This document shows positions 17,505-26,602 of a stretch of 64,000 bases of DNA, piece after piece; position 1 is the first letter of the stretch; each line of letters starts with the position of its first letter. The translations under genes and the position numbers were made by a program. Below the pieces are notes generated by a model that saw nothing but the letters and a program-made list of their open reading frames with translations, was not told the DNA's origin and ran no database searches. Source of the stretch: Mycobacterium sp. E2479 (lineage in GTDB: Bacteria; Actinomycetota; Actinomycetes; Mycobacteriales; Mycobacteriaceae); assembly GCF_001667925.1 (NCBI RefSeq), contig NZ_LZJR01000046.1, forward strand, positions 39,608 to 103,607, given 5' to 3'.

Positions 17505-17527
17505 CCAATAGCCCGGCCGACTATTGG
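17505..17527 (-). terminator. Hairpin over the aftD stop codon
   Basis: CCAATAG (17505-17511) and CTATTGG (17521-17527) are perfect 7-bp complements around a 9-nt GC-rich loop; the aftD stop codon lies in the arm. There is no U-tract on the aftD strand, so it may be a weak terminator or an RNA-processing structure between aftD and the next gene. Confidence 0.35.
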
Positions 17528-20500
17528 TCGCGGAGTCCTCGCGCACGTGCGGGCACCGCAACCACCGAAGCGGCAAGCACCGCAACCGAAATCAGGGCAA
17601 GCAGCTGAACACCGGCGGAATGGCCGGCGTAGCCGTCGGCGGACCGCCAGGGCTGCCGCGACAACGCCGTCCCGGCCAGGATCAGCCCGCCGGCGCTGCA
17701 CACCACGCTCACACGCTCCCAACGCCGCCGGTGCAACACGTAGCGCAGGCCCAGGGCGACACCCATCGCCACGACGCCGCCCCAGCCGGCGATCAACCCG
17801 GCGGCGGCCAGCGCCGGGGCGGTCGCCCATGCACCGGGCCGCCATGGCCGCGCGGGCGCGGCTTCGTCGCCTTTGCGTCGGGTTCGCCAAAGCGCGAGCA
17901 TCGCCAACAGCGGCAGCAGGGCCAGCCCCACCGCCAGTCCCGCGCGATAAAGCGAGTTGGAGGCGAACGTCAGCGTGATGGTGCCGGGGTCGCCCGCGGG
18001 CACCACCCAGCCCTGCTGCCATCCGTTGACGGCGATCGGCGTCAAGCGGGCTCCGTTGCTGGTGTGCGCCACCCAGCCCGGGTTGATGCTTTCCGGGATG
18101 ACCAGAACCCGGGACGTGGCGGAGGCGGGCGCCTGCACTTCGCGGCGAGCGGGACCCCAGCTCCGCCATGACGAAACACTCGTGGGCCGTGCGACTTCGG
18201 GCGTGACGGAGGCGGACAGCTCGGCTCCATCCACAACGAACTGAGCGCCGGGGCTGACCAGCAACTCCTGCTGGCCCGCGGGCAAGGCGATCGGGTCGCG
18301 CTCGCAGGGCACCGCGGCCAGCGGCGCGTCATCCAGAATGGCCCCCACGGTGCTGTGGACTGCGGTGTGCACGAACCGGCCCGCGACGGCGATGACGGGT
18401 CCGTGGTCGCAGCCGACGGTGATTTCCCGGCTGCGGTTGCGGGCCGCGTCGGCGGGCGCGATCGGCTTTCCGTCGGCGCCCAACGCCGCGACCTCTGCCA
18501 AGCCGGGAGGCTTGAGCTGGTCGAAACCCAAGGCGTTACGGTCGATGACGTCTTCCCAATTCAACAGGCTGATGGTCACGGTGTCGGTTACCCGCGGTTT
18601 CAGCGGCACGATCTGCGCCCCGTCCCGGCGCACCGCGGCGGCTTGCGGGCCATCGCCGAGATTGATGGCCACCATCGTCGGGTGCGTGGGCAGCGCCGAG
18701 CGGCTCGGGGCAAGTCGCACGCCGGTGACCTCGGTGGGGCGGGGCAGCGTCAGGGTCAGGGTCGGGGGGGTCTTGTGCTGCACCACCCGCTGCGGCGCCG
18801 TCCACGCGGTGCCCGGGTCGCCGTCGGCGGCAGCATATGCGGAGCCGAGAACATCGACGGTATCCGAATCACCATGAGCGACTGTAGTATTCGGCTCGTT
18901 GATCAGGTCGGCCAGCTTGGGTCCCTGACGCGGCCGCACCCACACCGTCGGGGTCACCGACGTCGCCGTCGGCACGGTCAGCGTCCGGCTGAAGTTGACC
19001 GGTTCCTCTGGGGCCAGGGCCATCGACGGCGCGCAGCGCATACCGTCGGGTGCTTGCGCGCAGCCCGGTCTGCCCGGTAGTTCCGATCCCAGGTCCCACG
19101 CGGTGACCGCCGATCCCGGTGGCGGTCCGGGCACCCGCACGGTGTGCCGCAGTTCGACCTGGTGGGCGAATCCGGACGCGTCGTATTGGGTGATCGACAG
19201 GTCGGTAATGCCGAACTGCACCCCGCCGGATCCGTCGTCGGTGCCCGCGGCGGTGATTCGCACCCACGGGGTCTCGCCGTAGGGGAGCGCCGCGGCAAGC
19301 GGCTTGCCCGGCTCATCGAAGCGCAAAGTGGTGCTGCCGGTGGCGGTTTCGATCAGGATACGACGCACCTGGGCGCCGACGGCGGTGGCGCTGGGCGTCA
19401 GAGTGATCGCCGCGTTGGTCACCGGGTGGTCGAAATCGATCTGCATCCATTGACCGACGGCGGCCTGCAGCGAGTTCGACACCCAGGCGGTTGCCGAGTC
19501 GCCGTCGATCGCGGCGGCCGCCGAGTTTGCCGGTGCGACGTCGGGCATCGCGGTGGAATCCGACGACGAACTCGATACCGTGATCCGTCCGCCGGTCCAG
19601 GCGCCGACCACCGGGTCGGCACCTGGGACGGGGTAGTCGGGTACCCGGTTGTAGGTGTGTCGCGCATCGCCGGGCGCGCGGGTCGCCGATGAATGGTGGT
19701 CAACCCGGCCATAATCCGTCTCTCGGGCCACCGGGGTGTCGGTGATGGTCACCCCGGCGCTCACCGGCAGCCCGGCGCCGTGCGCGTCGGCCGTCAACAG
19801 CGCCGGACCGAGCGGCGGCTGACCCAGGAGCCGCCTGCGCTCGTCAAGGCGCAGCAGCGCCTCGGGCCCGCCGCCGACCCGGGCCAGCCGGTCGGTGTCG
19901 ACGAAATACGGTGTGGCGGGGTCGCTGGGATCGGTGTCGCCGCCGACTCGATAAATCTCAACCGCCGGGTATCGCGGCCGCAGTCCGCTGTCCGCGACGA
20001 AACCCGCCAGCGTGCCGGGACCCACCGGCGCGCCGAACTGTGCCACCTTGCGCAGCCCCGGTGATCCTTCAATGGCGCGGTGCACCAGGATCGGGCGCGC
20101 CGAGCGCGACGTGTCGGGGTCCAGGTCGTTACGCAACGCCACGTAGGAAATACCCTGGCGGGCAAGGGTATCGGCCAAGCCGGCCGAGGGGCGGCCGGCG
20201 GCGAACAAGCGCTGCACCGAATCCAGCGCCCGAATGGTCTGGGGCGGGGTCAGCGGAATGGAATCGCGCACCCCCCAGGGGCTGGCACCCAGCACCTGCA
20301 GCGGCTCGTCGTGGCTGGTGCCCCATACCTGGGTGGCGAACGGCGCACCCGGAACCACGAGTACCCGTCCGGGTGTCGGCGTCCCGGTATTGTGCTCGGT
20401 GAGCCAGTCGGCGGCCTCGTGCCAATACCGCGGGATCGCAGTGAAGGTGCCCGGCGGACTCAGCCGGCCGGTCCATGCCAGTGACGTGCTGACCATCAAC

Positions 20501-21762
20501 GCCGTCATGACGACGATTGCCGCCGCGACCCGTTTGTCGCGCTCCGGGTGCCCAAAGGCCCGCAGCCACGCCGACGTCGGCGCGCTGCCCGGCAGCGGTA
20601 TCCGGCCCAGCAGCTGCGCGATGCCCAGCACCACCGGGATCCTGATCACCGAGCCGAGCTTGTGCACGTTGCGCAACGGGGCGCCACCTGCGTCCAGGAA
20701 GGCCTGCACCGCGTGGGCCACCGGCGAGCCCAGCCCGCCGCTGTATCCGGCAGCCATCAACACCACGCCGACCAGCAACATCGTCACCAGCCGCCCGCGC
20801 GCCGGCATGGCCGGGCTGGCCAGGCCCGCCAGTCCGGCCGCCGCGACCAGGCAGGTCCCCAACACGGCCGCCGATCCGGTCACCAGCGGAGCGCCCGCGG
20901 TTGCGGTCGGCGCAACGTAAGGGGTCCAGCTGTCGGTACCGCGCAACATCTCGACCAGTGACGACCATTGCGTCGTCACGCCGGAGGATTCGATGAAGTC
21001 CAGGAACGGAGGGCTGATGGCGCGCAGCATCACCAGGGCCACCACCCACCACAGCGTGGCCAACAGCAGCGCCACCAGCCACCACCCGGTGTAGCGCCAC
21101 CACAGCCGGTTCGGCCGGTGGCAAGCCCACCAGATCACCGCGGGCAGGCATCCGGCGAGTGTCGCGATGGCGTTGACCGCGCCCATCAGCGCGACGGCGA
21201 GACCCGCTTGCGCGGCCAGCGCCCGCACCGACCGGGCTGACGTTGATCCCGTGGAGCCCCGCAGGGCAAGGATCGTGGGCAACAACACCCACGGCGCCAA
21301 CATCATCGGCCACGTCTCCGACGAGATCGATCCGAGTGTGGTCAGCACGCGCGGCGACAGCACGAACGCGACCGCAGCGAGCACCCGTGACGCCGGGCTG
21401 CCGATCCGCAACGCCTCGGCGACCCGTAACAGCCCCCAGAAGCCGACGGTGAGCAGCAGCGCCCACCACAGCCGTTGGGTGATCCAGCCGGGCACCCCCA
21501 GCGCATGGCCGAGCAGAAAGAAGGTGCCGTGCGGAAACAGGTACCCGTAGGCCTGGTTCTGCGCCTGCCCGAACGGCAGCTCGCTGTTCCACAGATTGGT
21601 CGCCCGGGCCAGAAAGCGCAGCGGGTTCGCGGTCAGGTCAAGCTTGGTGTCGGGAGAGATCCGCCCGGGGGATTGGATGAACGTCAAACCCAGCGCGATG
21701 GCACCGATCAGCCATAACCACCGGCGCGACACCGGCCCAGTCATCGAGCATGAGAACGGCAT
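17521..21762 (-). CDS. aftD: Arabinofuranosyltransferase AftD
   Basis: About 1413 residues, like the 1400 of M. tuberculosis AftD (Rv0236c), an essential alpha-(1->3)-arabinofuranosyltransferase that works on arabinogalactan and lipoarabinomannan using decaprenyl-phospho-arabinose. The N-terminal part is a GT-C membrane domain with many helices; the early loop SPDTKLDLTANPLRFLARAT holds the acidic residues expected for catalysis. Residues about 650-1250 are periplasmic, with carbohydrate-binding-like beta domains, followed by further C-terminal helices (LALLPLLAMLALW onwards). An ATG at 21744 would give the N-terminus MTGPVSRRWLW and is an alternative; the ATG at 21762 has GGAG six bases upstream. 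Confidence 0.95.
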   Translation of the reverse strand: MPFSCSMTGPVSRRWLWLIGAIALGLTFIQSPGRISPDTKLDLTANPLRFLARATNLWNSELPFGQAQNQAYGYLFPHGTFFLLGHALGVPGWITQRLWWALLLTVGFWGLLRVAEALRIGSPASRVLAAVAFVLSPRVLTTLGSISSETWPMMLAPWVLLPTILALRGSTGSTSARSVRALAAQAGLAVALMGAVNAIATLAGCLPAVIWWACHRPNRLWWRYTGWWLVALLLATLWWVVALVMLRAISPPFLDFIESSGVTTQWSSLVEMLRGTDSWTPYVAPTATAGAPLVTGSAAVLGTCLVAAAGLAGLASPAMPARGRLVTMLLVGVVLMAAGYSGGLGSPVAHAVQAFLDAGGAPLRNVHKLGSVIRIPVVLGIAQLLGRIPLPGSAPTSAWLRAFGHPERDKRVAAAIVVMTALMVSTSLAWTGRLSPPGTFTAIPRYWHEAADWLTEHNTGTPTPGRVLVVPGAPFATQVWGTSHDEPLQVLGASPWGVRDSIPLTPPQTIRALDSVQRLFAAGRPSAGLADTLARQGISYVALRNDLDPDTSRSARPILVHRAIEGSPGLRKVAQFGAPVGPGTLAGFVADSGLRPRYPAVEIYRVGGDTDPSDPATPYFVDTDRLARVGGGPEALLRLDERRRLLGQPPLGPALLTADAHGAGLPVSAGVTITDTPVARETDYGRVDHHSSATRAPGDARHTYNRVPDYPVPGADPVVGAWTGGRITVSSSSSDSTAMPDVAPANSAAAAIDGDSATAWVSNSLQAAVGQWMQIDFDHPVTNAAITLTPSATAVGAQVRRILIETATGSTTLRFDEPGKPLAAALPYGETPWVRITAAGTDDGSGGVQFGITDLSITQYDASGFAHQVELRHTVRVPGPPPGSAVTAWDLGSELPGRPGCAQAPDGMRCAPSMALAPEEPVNFSRTLTVPTATSVTPTVWVRPRQGPKLADLINEPNTTVAHGDSDTVDVLGSAYAAADGDPGTAWTAPQRVVQHKTPPTLTLTLPRPTEVTGVRLAPSRSALPTHPTMVAINLGDGPQAAAVRRDGAQIVPLKPRVTDTVTISLLNWEDVIDRNALGFDQLKPPGLAEVAALGADGKPIAPADAARNRSREITVGCDHGPVIAVAGRFVHTAVHSTVGAILDDAPLAAVPCERDPIALPAGQQELLVSPGAQFVVDGAELSASVTPEVARPTSVSSWRSWGPARREVQAPASATSRVLVIPESINPGWVAHTSNGARLTPIAVNGWQQGWVVPAGDPGTITLTFASNSLYRAGLAVGLALLPLLAMLALWRTRRKGDEAAPARPWRPGAWATAPALAAAGLIAGWGGVVAMGVALGLRYVLHRRRWERVSVVCSAGGLILAGTALSRQPWRSADGYAGHSAGVQLLALISVAVLAASVVAVPARARGLRDQ

Positions 21763-21793
21763 TCCGGTCTCCGCCCCCGGCGCGGATTGCCGT

Positions 21794-21893
21794 GGCGGCG
21801 ACCCGCTGCGCCCGGCTTCGCCGCGCTTGCGATCGCCGCGATCCGACGGCGGCGACCCGCTGCGCCCGGCTTCGCCGCGCTTGCGATCGCCGC
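21794..21893 (-). repeat. Two tandem 46-bp GC-rich repeats after a stop codon
   Basis: Positions 21794-21839 and 21848-21893 are identical 46-bp direct copies separated by 8 bp. Read on the minus strand, the first copy begins at the stop codon of the small DUF2613 gene and runs CGGCGATCGCAAGCGCGG, CGAAGCCGGGCGCAGCGG, GTCGCCGCC. The ends GGCGA and TCGCC are complementary, as are inner GCGC/GCGC and GGC/GCC blocks, so each copy can fold. Related copies follow other genes (23624, 25620, 47600). Confidence 0.8.
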
Positions 21894-22066
21894 TAGCTAC
21901 GGTTTCCGTACTCGACCCGGTTGAGCACTGACGACTGCGGATCGCCCCCGGGAAGTGGCGGCTTCGTGTCTTGCTGGACCATCAGCGTGATTCCGAAGAT
22001 CGCGGCCGCGCCGAGTAACAGGCCAACCACAACACTCGCTGCGGCGGGCGCAACGATCCGGTTCAT
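21893..22066 (-). CDS. Small DUF2613 secreted/membrane protein (Rv0236A-like)
   Basis: 57 residues: a single hydrophobic segment (PAAASVVVGLLLGAAAIFGI) and a short exported tail ending SVLNRVEYGNRS. Length and sequence agree with M. tuberculosis Rv0236A, which also sits just upstream of aftD on the same strand. Function unknown; conservation beside aftD suggests a role in the envelope or with AftD itself. The gap to aftD holds two 46-bp repeats. Confidence 0.85.
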   Translation of the reverse strand: MNRIVAPAAASVVVGLLLGAAAIFGITLMVQQDTKPPLPGGDPQSSVLNRVEYGNRS

Positions 22067-22150
22067 CGACGGCTCCTGAGTGTCGGCTTGCGGTCGGGAC
22101 TTTCAACCTAGCCAACCTAGCAGAACCCCGCGCGGCCACCGGGGCGCTGG

Positions 22151-22354
22151 TCACCAGTGCAGACAGTGTCCGTGGACACAGCGGTCGCCGTATTCCACCT
22201 GATAGGGACCGGCGGGGAGGGCGGGGCGCTGGAGGGTCGGAACCTGCACCCGGCTGTGGTCGGCCACGGCAAGCGTGACTCCGACGGTCGTCGCGACCCC
22301 GGCGGACAACCCCACCGCGACGCTGACCGCGGCGGCCAACGTGAAACCGGTCAT
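22151..22354 (-). CDS. Second small DUF2613-like exported protein
   Basis: 67 residues: hydrophobic segment TLAAAVSVAVGLSAGVATTV, a proline-containing linker, then GPYQVEYGDRCVHGHCLHW. The VEYGxR motif and overall build match the neighbouring DUF2613 protein, so the two look like tandem paralogues. This copy adds a Cys-x4-Cys tail with two His, absent from the first. The start has GGGAGGAG six bases upstream. It is divergent from lpqI (109-bp gap). Function unknown; the Cys/His tail could form a disulfide or bind metal outside the membrane. Confidence 0.72.
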   Translation of the reverse strand: MTGFTLAAAVSVAVGLSAGVATTVGVTLAVADHSRVQVPTLQRPALPAGPYQVEYGDRCVHGHCLHW

Positions 22355-22463
22355 CGCTGGCTCCTCCCTGCCAGTCAACGGGCGCGCAGCCCCCTGATCA
22401 GCAAGGTACCGCCGACGCACCCTGGAGCCGGGCACGAAACGCCCGTCGTGAAAGCATGGCCCG

Positions 22464-23621
22464 ATGGCATTTTCGCGCACCTTCGCCGTGCTCGCGGCCG
22501 CGTCGGCGCTGGTGGCCGGTTGCAGCCACCACACCGCGCACCCGCCTCGCCCCTCGACGTCCACGCCGAGCAGGCCGGTGGCCGCCCCCGCGCCACCCGT
22601 GTGCGCCGACCCGTCGGCGGTTCCGGCCACTTTGGACATCCGGGACAAGCTCGCGCAGCTGTTGATGGTCGGCGTCAAGAACGCCGACGACGCCCGTGCC
22701 GTCGTCAACGGCTACCACGTCGGCGGCATTTTCATCGGCAGCTGGACCGACTTGTCGATCTTCAAGGGGCCGCTGGCCGACATCGCGGCCAAGGCGGGGC
22801 CGCTGCCGCTGGCCGTCAGCGTCGACGAAGAGGGCGGCCGGGTCTCGCGGTTGAAATCGCTGATCGGCACGTCGCCGTCGCCTCGCGAGCTGGCGCAGAC
22901 GCAGACCGTCCAGCAGGTGCATGACCTGGCCACCGACCGCGGCAAGAAAATGCACGACCTGGGCATCACGGTGGACTTCGCGCCCGTCGTCGACGTCAGC
23001 GACGAGCCCGACGACGCCGTGATCGGCAACCGGTCGTTCGGCGCGGATCCGGCCGCCGTCACCGACTACGCCGGGGCTTATGCGCAGGGGCTGCGGGAGG
23101 CCGGGCTGCTTCCCGTGCTCAAGCACTTCCCCGGCCACGGCCACGGCTCGGGCGATTCGCACACCGGCGGCGTCGTTACGCCGCCGCTAGACGATCTGCA
23201 GAACAGCGATCTGGTGCCGTATCGATCCCTGGTGGCCGCGGCGCCGGTCGCGGTGATGGTGGGTCACTTGCAGGTTCCCGGACTCACCGGTGACGTCCCC
23301 GCCAGCCTGAGCCCCGAAGCGGTGCAACTGCTGCGCAACGGCGTCGGCTACAAAGGCCCGCCGTTCACCGGCCCGGTGTTCAGTGACGACCTGTCCAGCA
23401 TGGCCGCCATCTCCGATCGGTACGGGGTAGCGGAGGCGGTGCTGCGCAGCCTGCGGGCCGGGGTCGACGTCGCACTGTGGGTCACCACCGACGAGGTGCC
23501 GGCGGTCTTGGACCGGCTGCAAAAGGCTGTGGCGTCAGGCGAATTGCCGGCTCAGCAGGTCGACGAGTCGCTGGTGCGGGTGGCGACCATGAAGGGCCGC
23601 AGCGCCACCTGCGGGCACTAG
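22464..23621 (+). CDS. lpqI: Lipoprotein LpqI, NagZ-type beta-N-acetylglucosaminidase
   Basis: 385 residues. A signal peptide ends in the lipobox LVAGC (Cys20), so the protein is lipid-anchored at the outer face of the membrane. The glycoside hydrolase family 3 domain shows VDEEGGRVSRLK, the KHFPGHGHGSGDSHTG segment with the NagZ His/Asp pair, and the nucleophile-containing FSDDLSSMAAI. The M. tuberculosis homologue releases N-acetylglucosamine from muropeptides during peptidoglycan turnover. It lies upstream of the TetR gene on the same strand, as Rv0237-Rv0238. A repeat copy follows its stop codon. Confidence 0.93.
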   Translation: MAFSRTFAVLAAASALVAGCSHHTAHPPRPSTSTPSRPVAAPAPPVCADPSAVPATLDIRDKLAQLLMVGVKNADDARAVVNGYHVGGIFIGSWTDLSIFKGPLADIAAKAGPLPLAVSVDEEGGRVSRLKSLIGTSPSPRELAQTQTVQQVHDLATDRGKKMHDLGITVDFAPVVDVSDEPDDAVIGNRSFGADPAAVTDYAGAYAQGLREAGLLPVLKHFPGHGHGSGDSHTGGVVTPPLDDLQNSDLVPYRSLVAAAPVAVMVGHLQVPGLTGDVPASLSPEAVQLLRNGVGYKGPPFTGPVFSDDLSSMAAISDRYGVAEAVLRSLRAGVDVALWVTTDEVPAVLDRLQKAVASGELPAQQVDESLVRVATMKGRSATCGH

Positions 23622-23623
23622 CC

Positions 23624-23650
23624 GGTGATCGCGAGCGCCGCGGCAGGGCG
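23624..23650 (+). repeat. Degenerate post-stop GC-rich repeat after lpqI
   Basis: GGTGATCGCGAGCGCC followed by GCGGCAGGGCG starts two bases after the lpqI TAG, in sense orientation, and matches the repeat found after the DUF2613, CLC and PxpB genes with a few changes. Confidence 0.55.
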
Positions 23651-23688
23651 TTGCTTACTCTTGAGTCAGATAGACGGAGAGGTTAGCG

Positions 23689-24339
23689 ATGGCGGGTGGT
23701 ACCAAGCGGTTACCGCGTGCCGTCCGCGAGCAGCAGATGCTCGACGCCGCCGTGCAGATGTTCTCGGTCAACGGCTATCACGAGACCTCGATGGACGCCA
23801 TCGCCGCCGAGGCGCAGATCTCCAAACCGATGCTCTACCTGTACTACGGTTCCAAGGAGGACCTGTTCGGCGCCTGCCTGAACCGGGAGATGGGCCGGTT
23901 CATCGACGTGGTGCGCGCAGACGTCGATTTCCGGCAGAGCCCCAGGGACATGTTGCGCAACACCATTGCGTCGTTCATGCGCTACATCGACGCCAACCGG
24001 GCGTCCTGGATCGTGATGTACACCCAGGCCACCAGCTCGCAGGCGTTCGCCCACATGGTCCGCGAGGGACGCGAGCAGATCATCGAATTGGTGGCCGGGC
24101 TGATGCGGGCCGGTAGCCGCAACCCACGCTCCGAGCGAGAGCACGAGATGATGGCCGTGGCCCTAGTGGGGGCGGGCGAGGCGGTCGCCAACCGGCTCAG
24201 CACCGGCGACGTCGACGTCGAGGAGGCGGCCCAGCTGATGACTGACCTGTTCTGGTACGGCCTCAAGGGCTCACCGGCGGAACAAGAGGCGGCCGCGGCC
24301 CACCCCGATCCGGGCGGCTCGGACACCGCCGCCGACTAG
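23689..24339 (+). CDS. TetR family regulator (Rv0238-like)
   Basis: 216 residues with a TetR helix-turn-helix at residues 10-60 (QMLDAAVQMFSVNGYHETSM, then AEAQISKPMLYLYYGSKED) and a C-terminal ligand domain ending in an Ala/Pro-rich tail. The position after lpqI is as in M. tuberculosis. GGAGAGG precedes the ATG. Target genes are unknown; lpqI and the fatty-acid genes downstream are candidates by proximity. Confidence 0.87.
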   Translation: MAGGTKRLPRAVREQQMLDAAVQMFSVNGYHETSMDAIAAEAQISKPMLYLYYGSKEDLFGACLNREMGRFIDVVRADVDFRQSPRDMLRNTIASFMRYIDANRASWIVMYTQATSSQAFAHMVREGREQIIELVAGLMRAGSRNPRSEREHEMMAVALVGAGEAVANRLSTGDVDVEEAAQLMTDLFWYGLKGSPAEQEAAAAHPDPGGSDTAAD

Positions 24340-24355
24340 TCCCGCATTCGTTCCG

Positions 24356-25618
24356 GTGGCCGGTATGGGCGCGCCCGGCTCGGACCGCGGCAACCTCGAC
24401 TTCTTTTGCGCGGTAACCATCGTCGGGTTGCTCGCCGGAGTTGCGGGATTGGTGACGACGTTCGTGCTGCGCGCCGTCCAGCACGCCACCTACAACTACA
24501 GTTTCGGCGCGCTGCTGGCGGGGGTGGCCGCCAGCAGCCCGATCCGCCGTATCGTCGGCCCGATGATCGGCGCCGCGCTAGCGGGCCTGGGATGGTGGCT
24601 GTTGCGGCGCCGGGCGCAGGTGCCGCCACTTGCGCCGACCATCGCCGCGCGTGAACCCGTGCCGAGGCTTTCCTGGAGCGTCGACGCTTTGCTTCAGGTG
24701 CTGCTCGTCGGATCGGGCGCGTCACTGGGACGGGAAGGGGCCCCGCGTCAATTCGCCGCAGCGCTAAGCGATTTGGGAACGGGATGGCTCAAGCGCCTTT
24801 CTCCGAGTGATCGTGAGGTCCTGCTGGCCTGCGCGGCGGGGGCCGGGCTGGGCGCGGTGTATGCGGTTCCGCGGGCTGGGGCGCTGTTCTCGGTGCGCAT
24901 CCTGCTCAACACGTGGCGGCCGCGCGCGGTGGGCGCGGCGCTTCTGTCCTCCGGCTTGGCGGTGGCGGTCGGTTTGGCGACCACCCGCGATCAGTCCAAC
25001 CTGCAGTGGCCGATCGAGGAGTCGACGTATCTGCTGACCGCGCACGGATTGTTGCTGGCGCCGGTGACTTTCGCGGTGGGTTTGGCGTTCAACCGGTTGA
25101 TGGCCGCGGCACGGCCGGCCCGCCCGATGCGGACCGCGTTGTTGATCCCCGCGCTTGCCGGGGCGGGCTTGGTGATGGGGATCTGTTCGCATTGGTGGCC
25201 CGAGTTGCCCGGCAACGGCCGAAGCATCCTGACGGTCAGCCTGGACAGCGGCTTGACATTGCTGTCGGCGCTGGCGATTCTGGCGCTGAAACCCCTGCTG
25301 ACCGCACTGTTTCTACGGGCCGGTGGGGCTGGCGGATTGCTCACGCCCTCGCTGGCGACCGGCGCCGCCGCCGGGGCGGCGCTGGTGTTGATGATCAATT
25401 GGGCGACCGGGACACACCTGCATGTGCCGGCGGTGTCGCTGGCCGGCGCCGCGGGCGTGCTCGCGGTGACGCAGGGCTCACCGATCTGGGCGGCGATCTT
25501 CGTCTGGGAACTGGCCCGGCCGCCCCTGTGGCTGTTCCTGCTTTTCCTGCTCACCGCGACCACCGCCCACGGTTTGAAAGTGCTTGCCCAGGGCCGCAGT
25601 ACGACGCACGCCGGCTAG
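24356..25618 (+). CDS. CLC-type chloride channel/transporter family protein
   Basis: 420 residues, almost entirely hydrophobic helices. CLC signatures are GSGASLGREGAPRQF near residue 125 (the GREGP motif with the gating Glu, here GREGAP), LGAVYAVPRAGALFSVR, and GGLLTPSLATGAAAGA near 325 (GGxFxP motif). The first CLC motif GSGIP is not evident, so ion selectivity cannot be assumed. Expected to move chloride or another anion, possibly coupled to protons. GTG at 24356 is used; ATG at 24365 is possible. M. tuberculosis has vapBC24 in this place. Confidence 0.78.
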   Translation: MAGMGAPGSDRGNLDFFCAVTIVGLLAGVAGLVTTFVLRAVQHATYNYSFGALLAGVAASSPIRRIVGPMIGAALAGLGWWLLRRRAQVPPLAPTIAAREPVPRLSWSVDALLQVLLVGSGASLGREGAPRQFAAALSDLGTGWLKRLSPSDREVLLACAAGAGLGAVYAVPRAGALFSVRILLNTWRPRAVGAALLSSGLAVAVGLATTRDQSNLQWPIEESTYLLTAHGLLLAPVTFAVGLAFNRLMAAARPARPMRTALLIPALAGAGLVMGICSHWWPELPGNGRSILTVSLDSGLTLLSALAILALKPLLTALFLRAGGAGGLLTPSLATGAAAGAALVLMINWATGTHLHVPAVSLAGAAGVLAVTQGSPIWAAIFVWELARPPLWLFLLFLLTATTAHGLKVLAQGRSTTHAG

Positions 25619-25619
25619 T

Positions 25620-25739
25620 GGCGATCGCGAGCGCGGCGGAGCCGGGCGACTAAAGCGGCGGATCGCGAGCGCGGCGGAGCCGGGCGATGCGGGTCGCCAC
25701 GGTCAGTTCTGGCGATCGCGAGCGCGGCGGAGCCGGGCG
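25620..25739 (+). repeat. Three copies of the GC-rich repeat between CLC and htdX stops
   Basis: The core GATCGCGAGCGCGGCGGAGC followed by CGGGCG occurs at about 25620-25648, 25658-25686 and 25711-25739. The first copy starts one base after the CLC stop codon, in its sense orientation; the last ends one base before the htdX stop, so relative to htdX it is antisense. TAAAGCGG follows two of the copies. Same family as the repeats at 21794 and 47600. Confidence 0.8.
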
Positions 25740-25740
25740 T

Positions 25741-26583
25741 CTAAAGCGGCCGGACCGTTCCGGTCAGGTGCGGGTAGCCCTTGGCGATGTTGCGCAGCGC
25801 GATATCCCAGCCGCCATCGTGTTCGTCGATGTAGAGGCCTGCGGTCGCGGGCAGCACCACCGGCTTGCCGAACCGCACGGAATACCGGACCGCGTCCGGA
25901 ATCAGCGCTTCGATATTGGCCAATACGGCTGCCGCGGTGTACATTCCGTGCGCGATCACCGTCGGGAACCCGAACAGCTTTGCCGCGACCGAGTTGGTGT
26001 GGATCGGATTGTGATCGCCCGAGACGTCCGCGTAGCGCCGGATCAGCCCCGGGCTGATGCGCAGCACGGTTGACGGGGGCGCCAGCTTGGGTTGTTTCTG
26101 CGGGGGCGGCTTGGGTTCGTCGGACAGGCTGGTCCGCTGCTGGTGCAGGAAGGTCGTCACCTGGTGCCACGCGGTGTCGTTGCCGACGCTGACGTCGGTC
26201 ACCAAATCGACCAACAGACCCTTGCGGTGTTCGCGGAGATTTTCTGCGTGCACACGCACCCCGACGGTATCGGTGACCGCAATCGGGCGGTACTGCGTGA
26301 TGTGGTTTTCGGTGTGTACCGATCCCATTGCGGCGAAAGGGAAGTCGAATCCGGTCACCAGCGACATCAGCGCCGGAAAGGTAAGCGCGAACGGGTAGGT
26401 CAATGGGACATGATTGCCGTAGCGCAGACCGGTCACCCCCGCGTACTCGGCCACATTGGTGCGGTCGATCGGCAGTTCGTCGATGGTCACGGTGCGGGTG
26501 GGCAGTTCACTTCCACGCGACACCACCGGCAGGGCCCCGGCGGCTGCCCGCAGCATGTTCTTCAGGCCGCTTGGCTGGTTCAT
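25741..26583 (-). CDS. htdX: 3-hydroxyacyl-thioester dehydratase HtdX
   Basis: 280 residues with two hotdog-fold units. The second holds the hydratase motif YADVSGDHNPIHTNSVAAKL followed by FGFPTVIAHGMYT, with the catalytic Asp and His. The family includes M. tuberculosis HtdX (Rv0241c), which dehydrates (R)-3-hydroxyacyl thioesters. It lies 19 bp downstream of fabG4 on the same strand: ketoreductase and dehydratase form one transcription unit, providing two consecutive steps of a fatty-acid or mycolate-type cycle. Confidence 0.93.
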   Translation of the reverse strand: MNQPSGLKNMLRAAAGALPVVSRGSELPTRTVTIDELPIDRTNVAEYAGVTGLRYGNHVPLTYPFALTFPALMSLVTGFDFPFAAMGSVHTENHITQYRPIAVTDTVGVRVHAENLREHRKGLLVDLVTDVSVGNDTAWHQVTTFLHQQRTSLSDEPKPPPQKQPKLAPPSTVLRISPGLIRRYADVSGDHNPIHTNSVAAKLFGFPTVIAHGMYTAAAVLANIEALIPDAVRYSVRFGKPVVLPATAGLYIDEHDGGWDIALRNIAKGYPHLTGTVRPL

Positions 26584-26602
26584 GGCGTTCCTCCTCGCCG
26601 GC

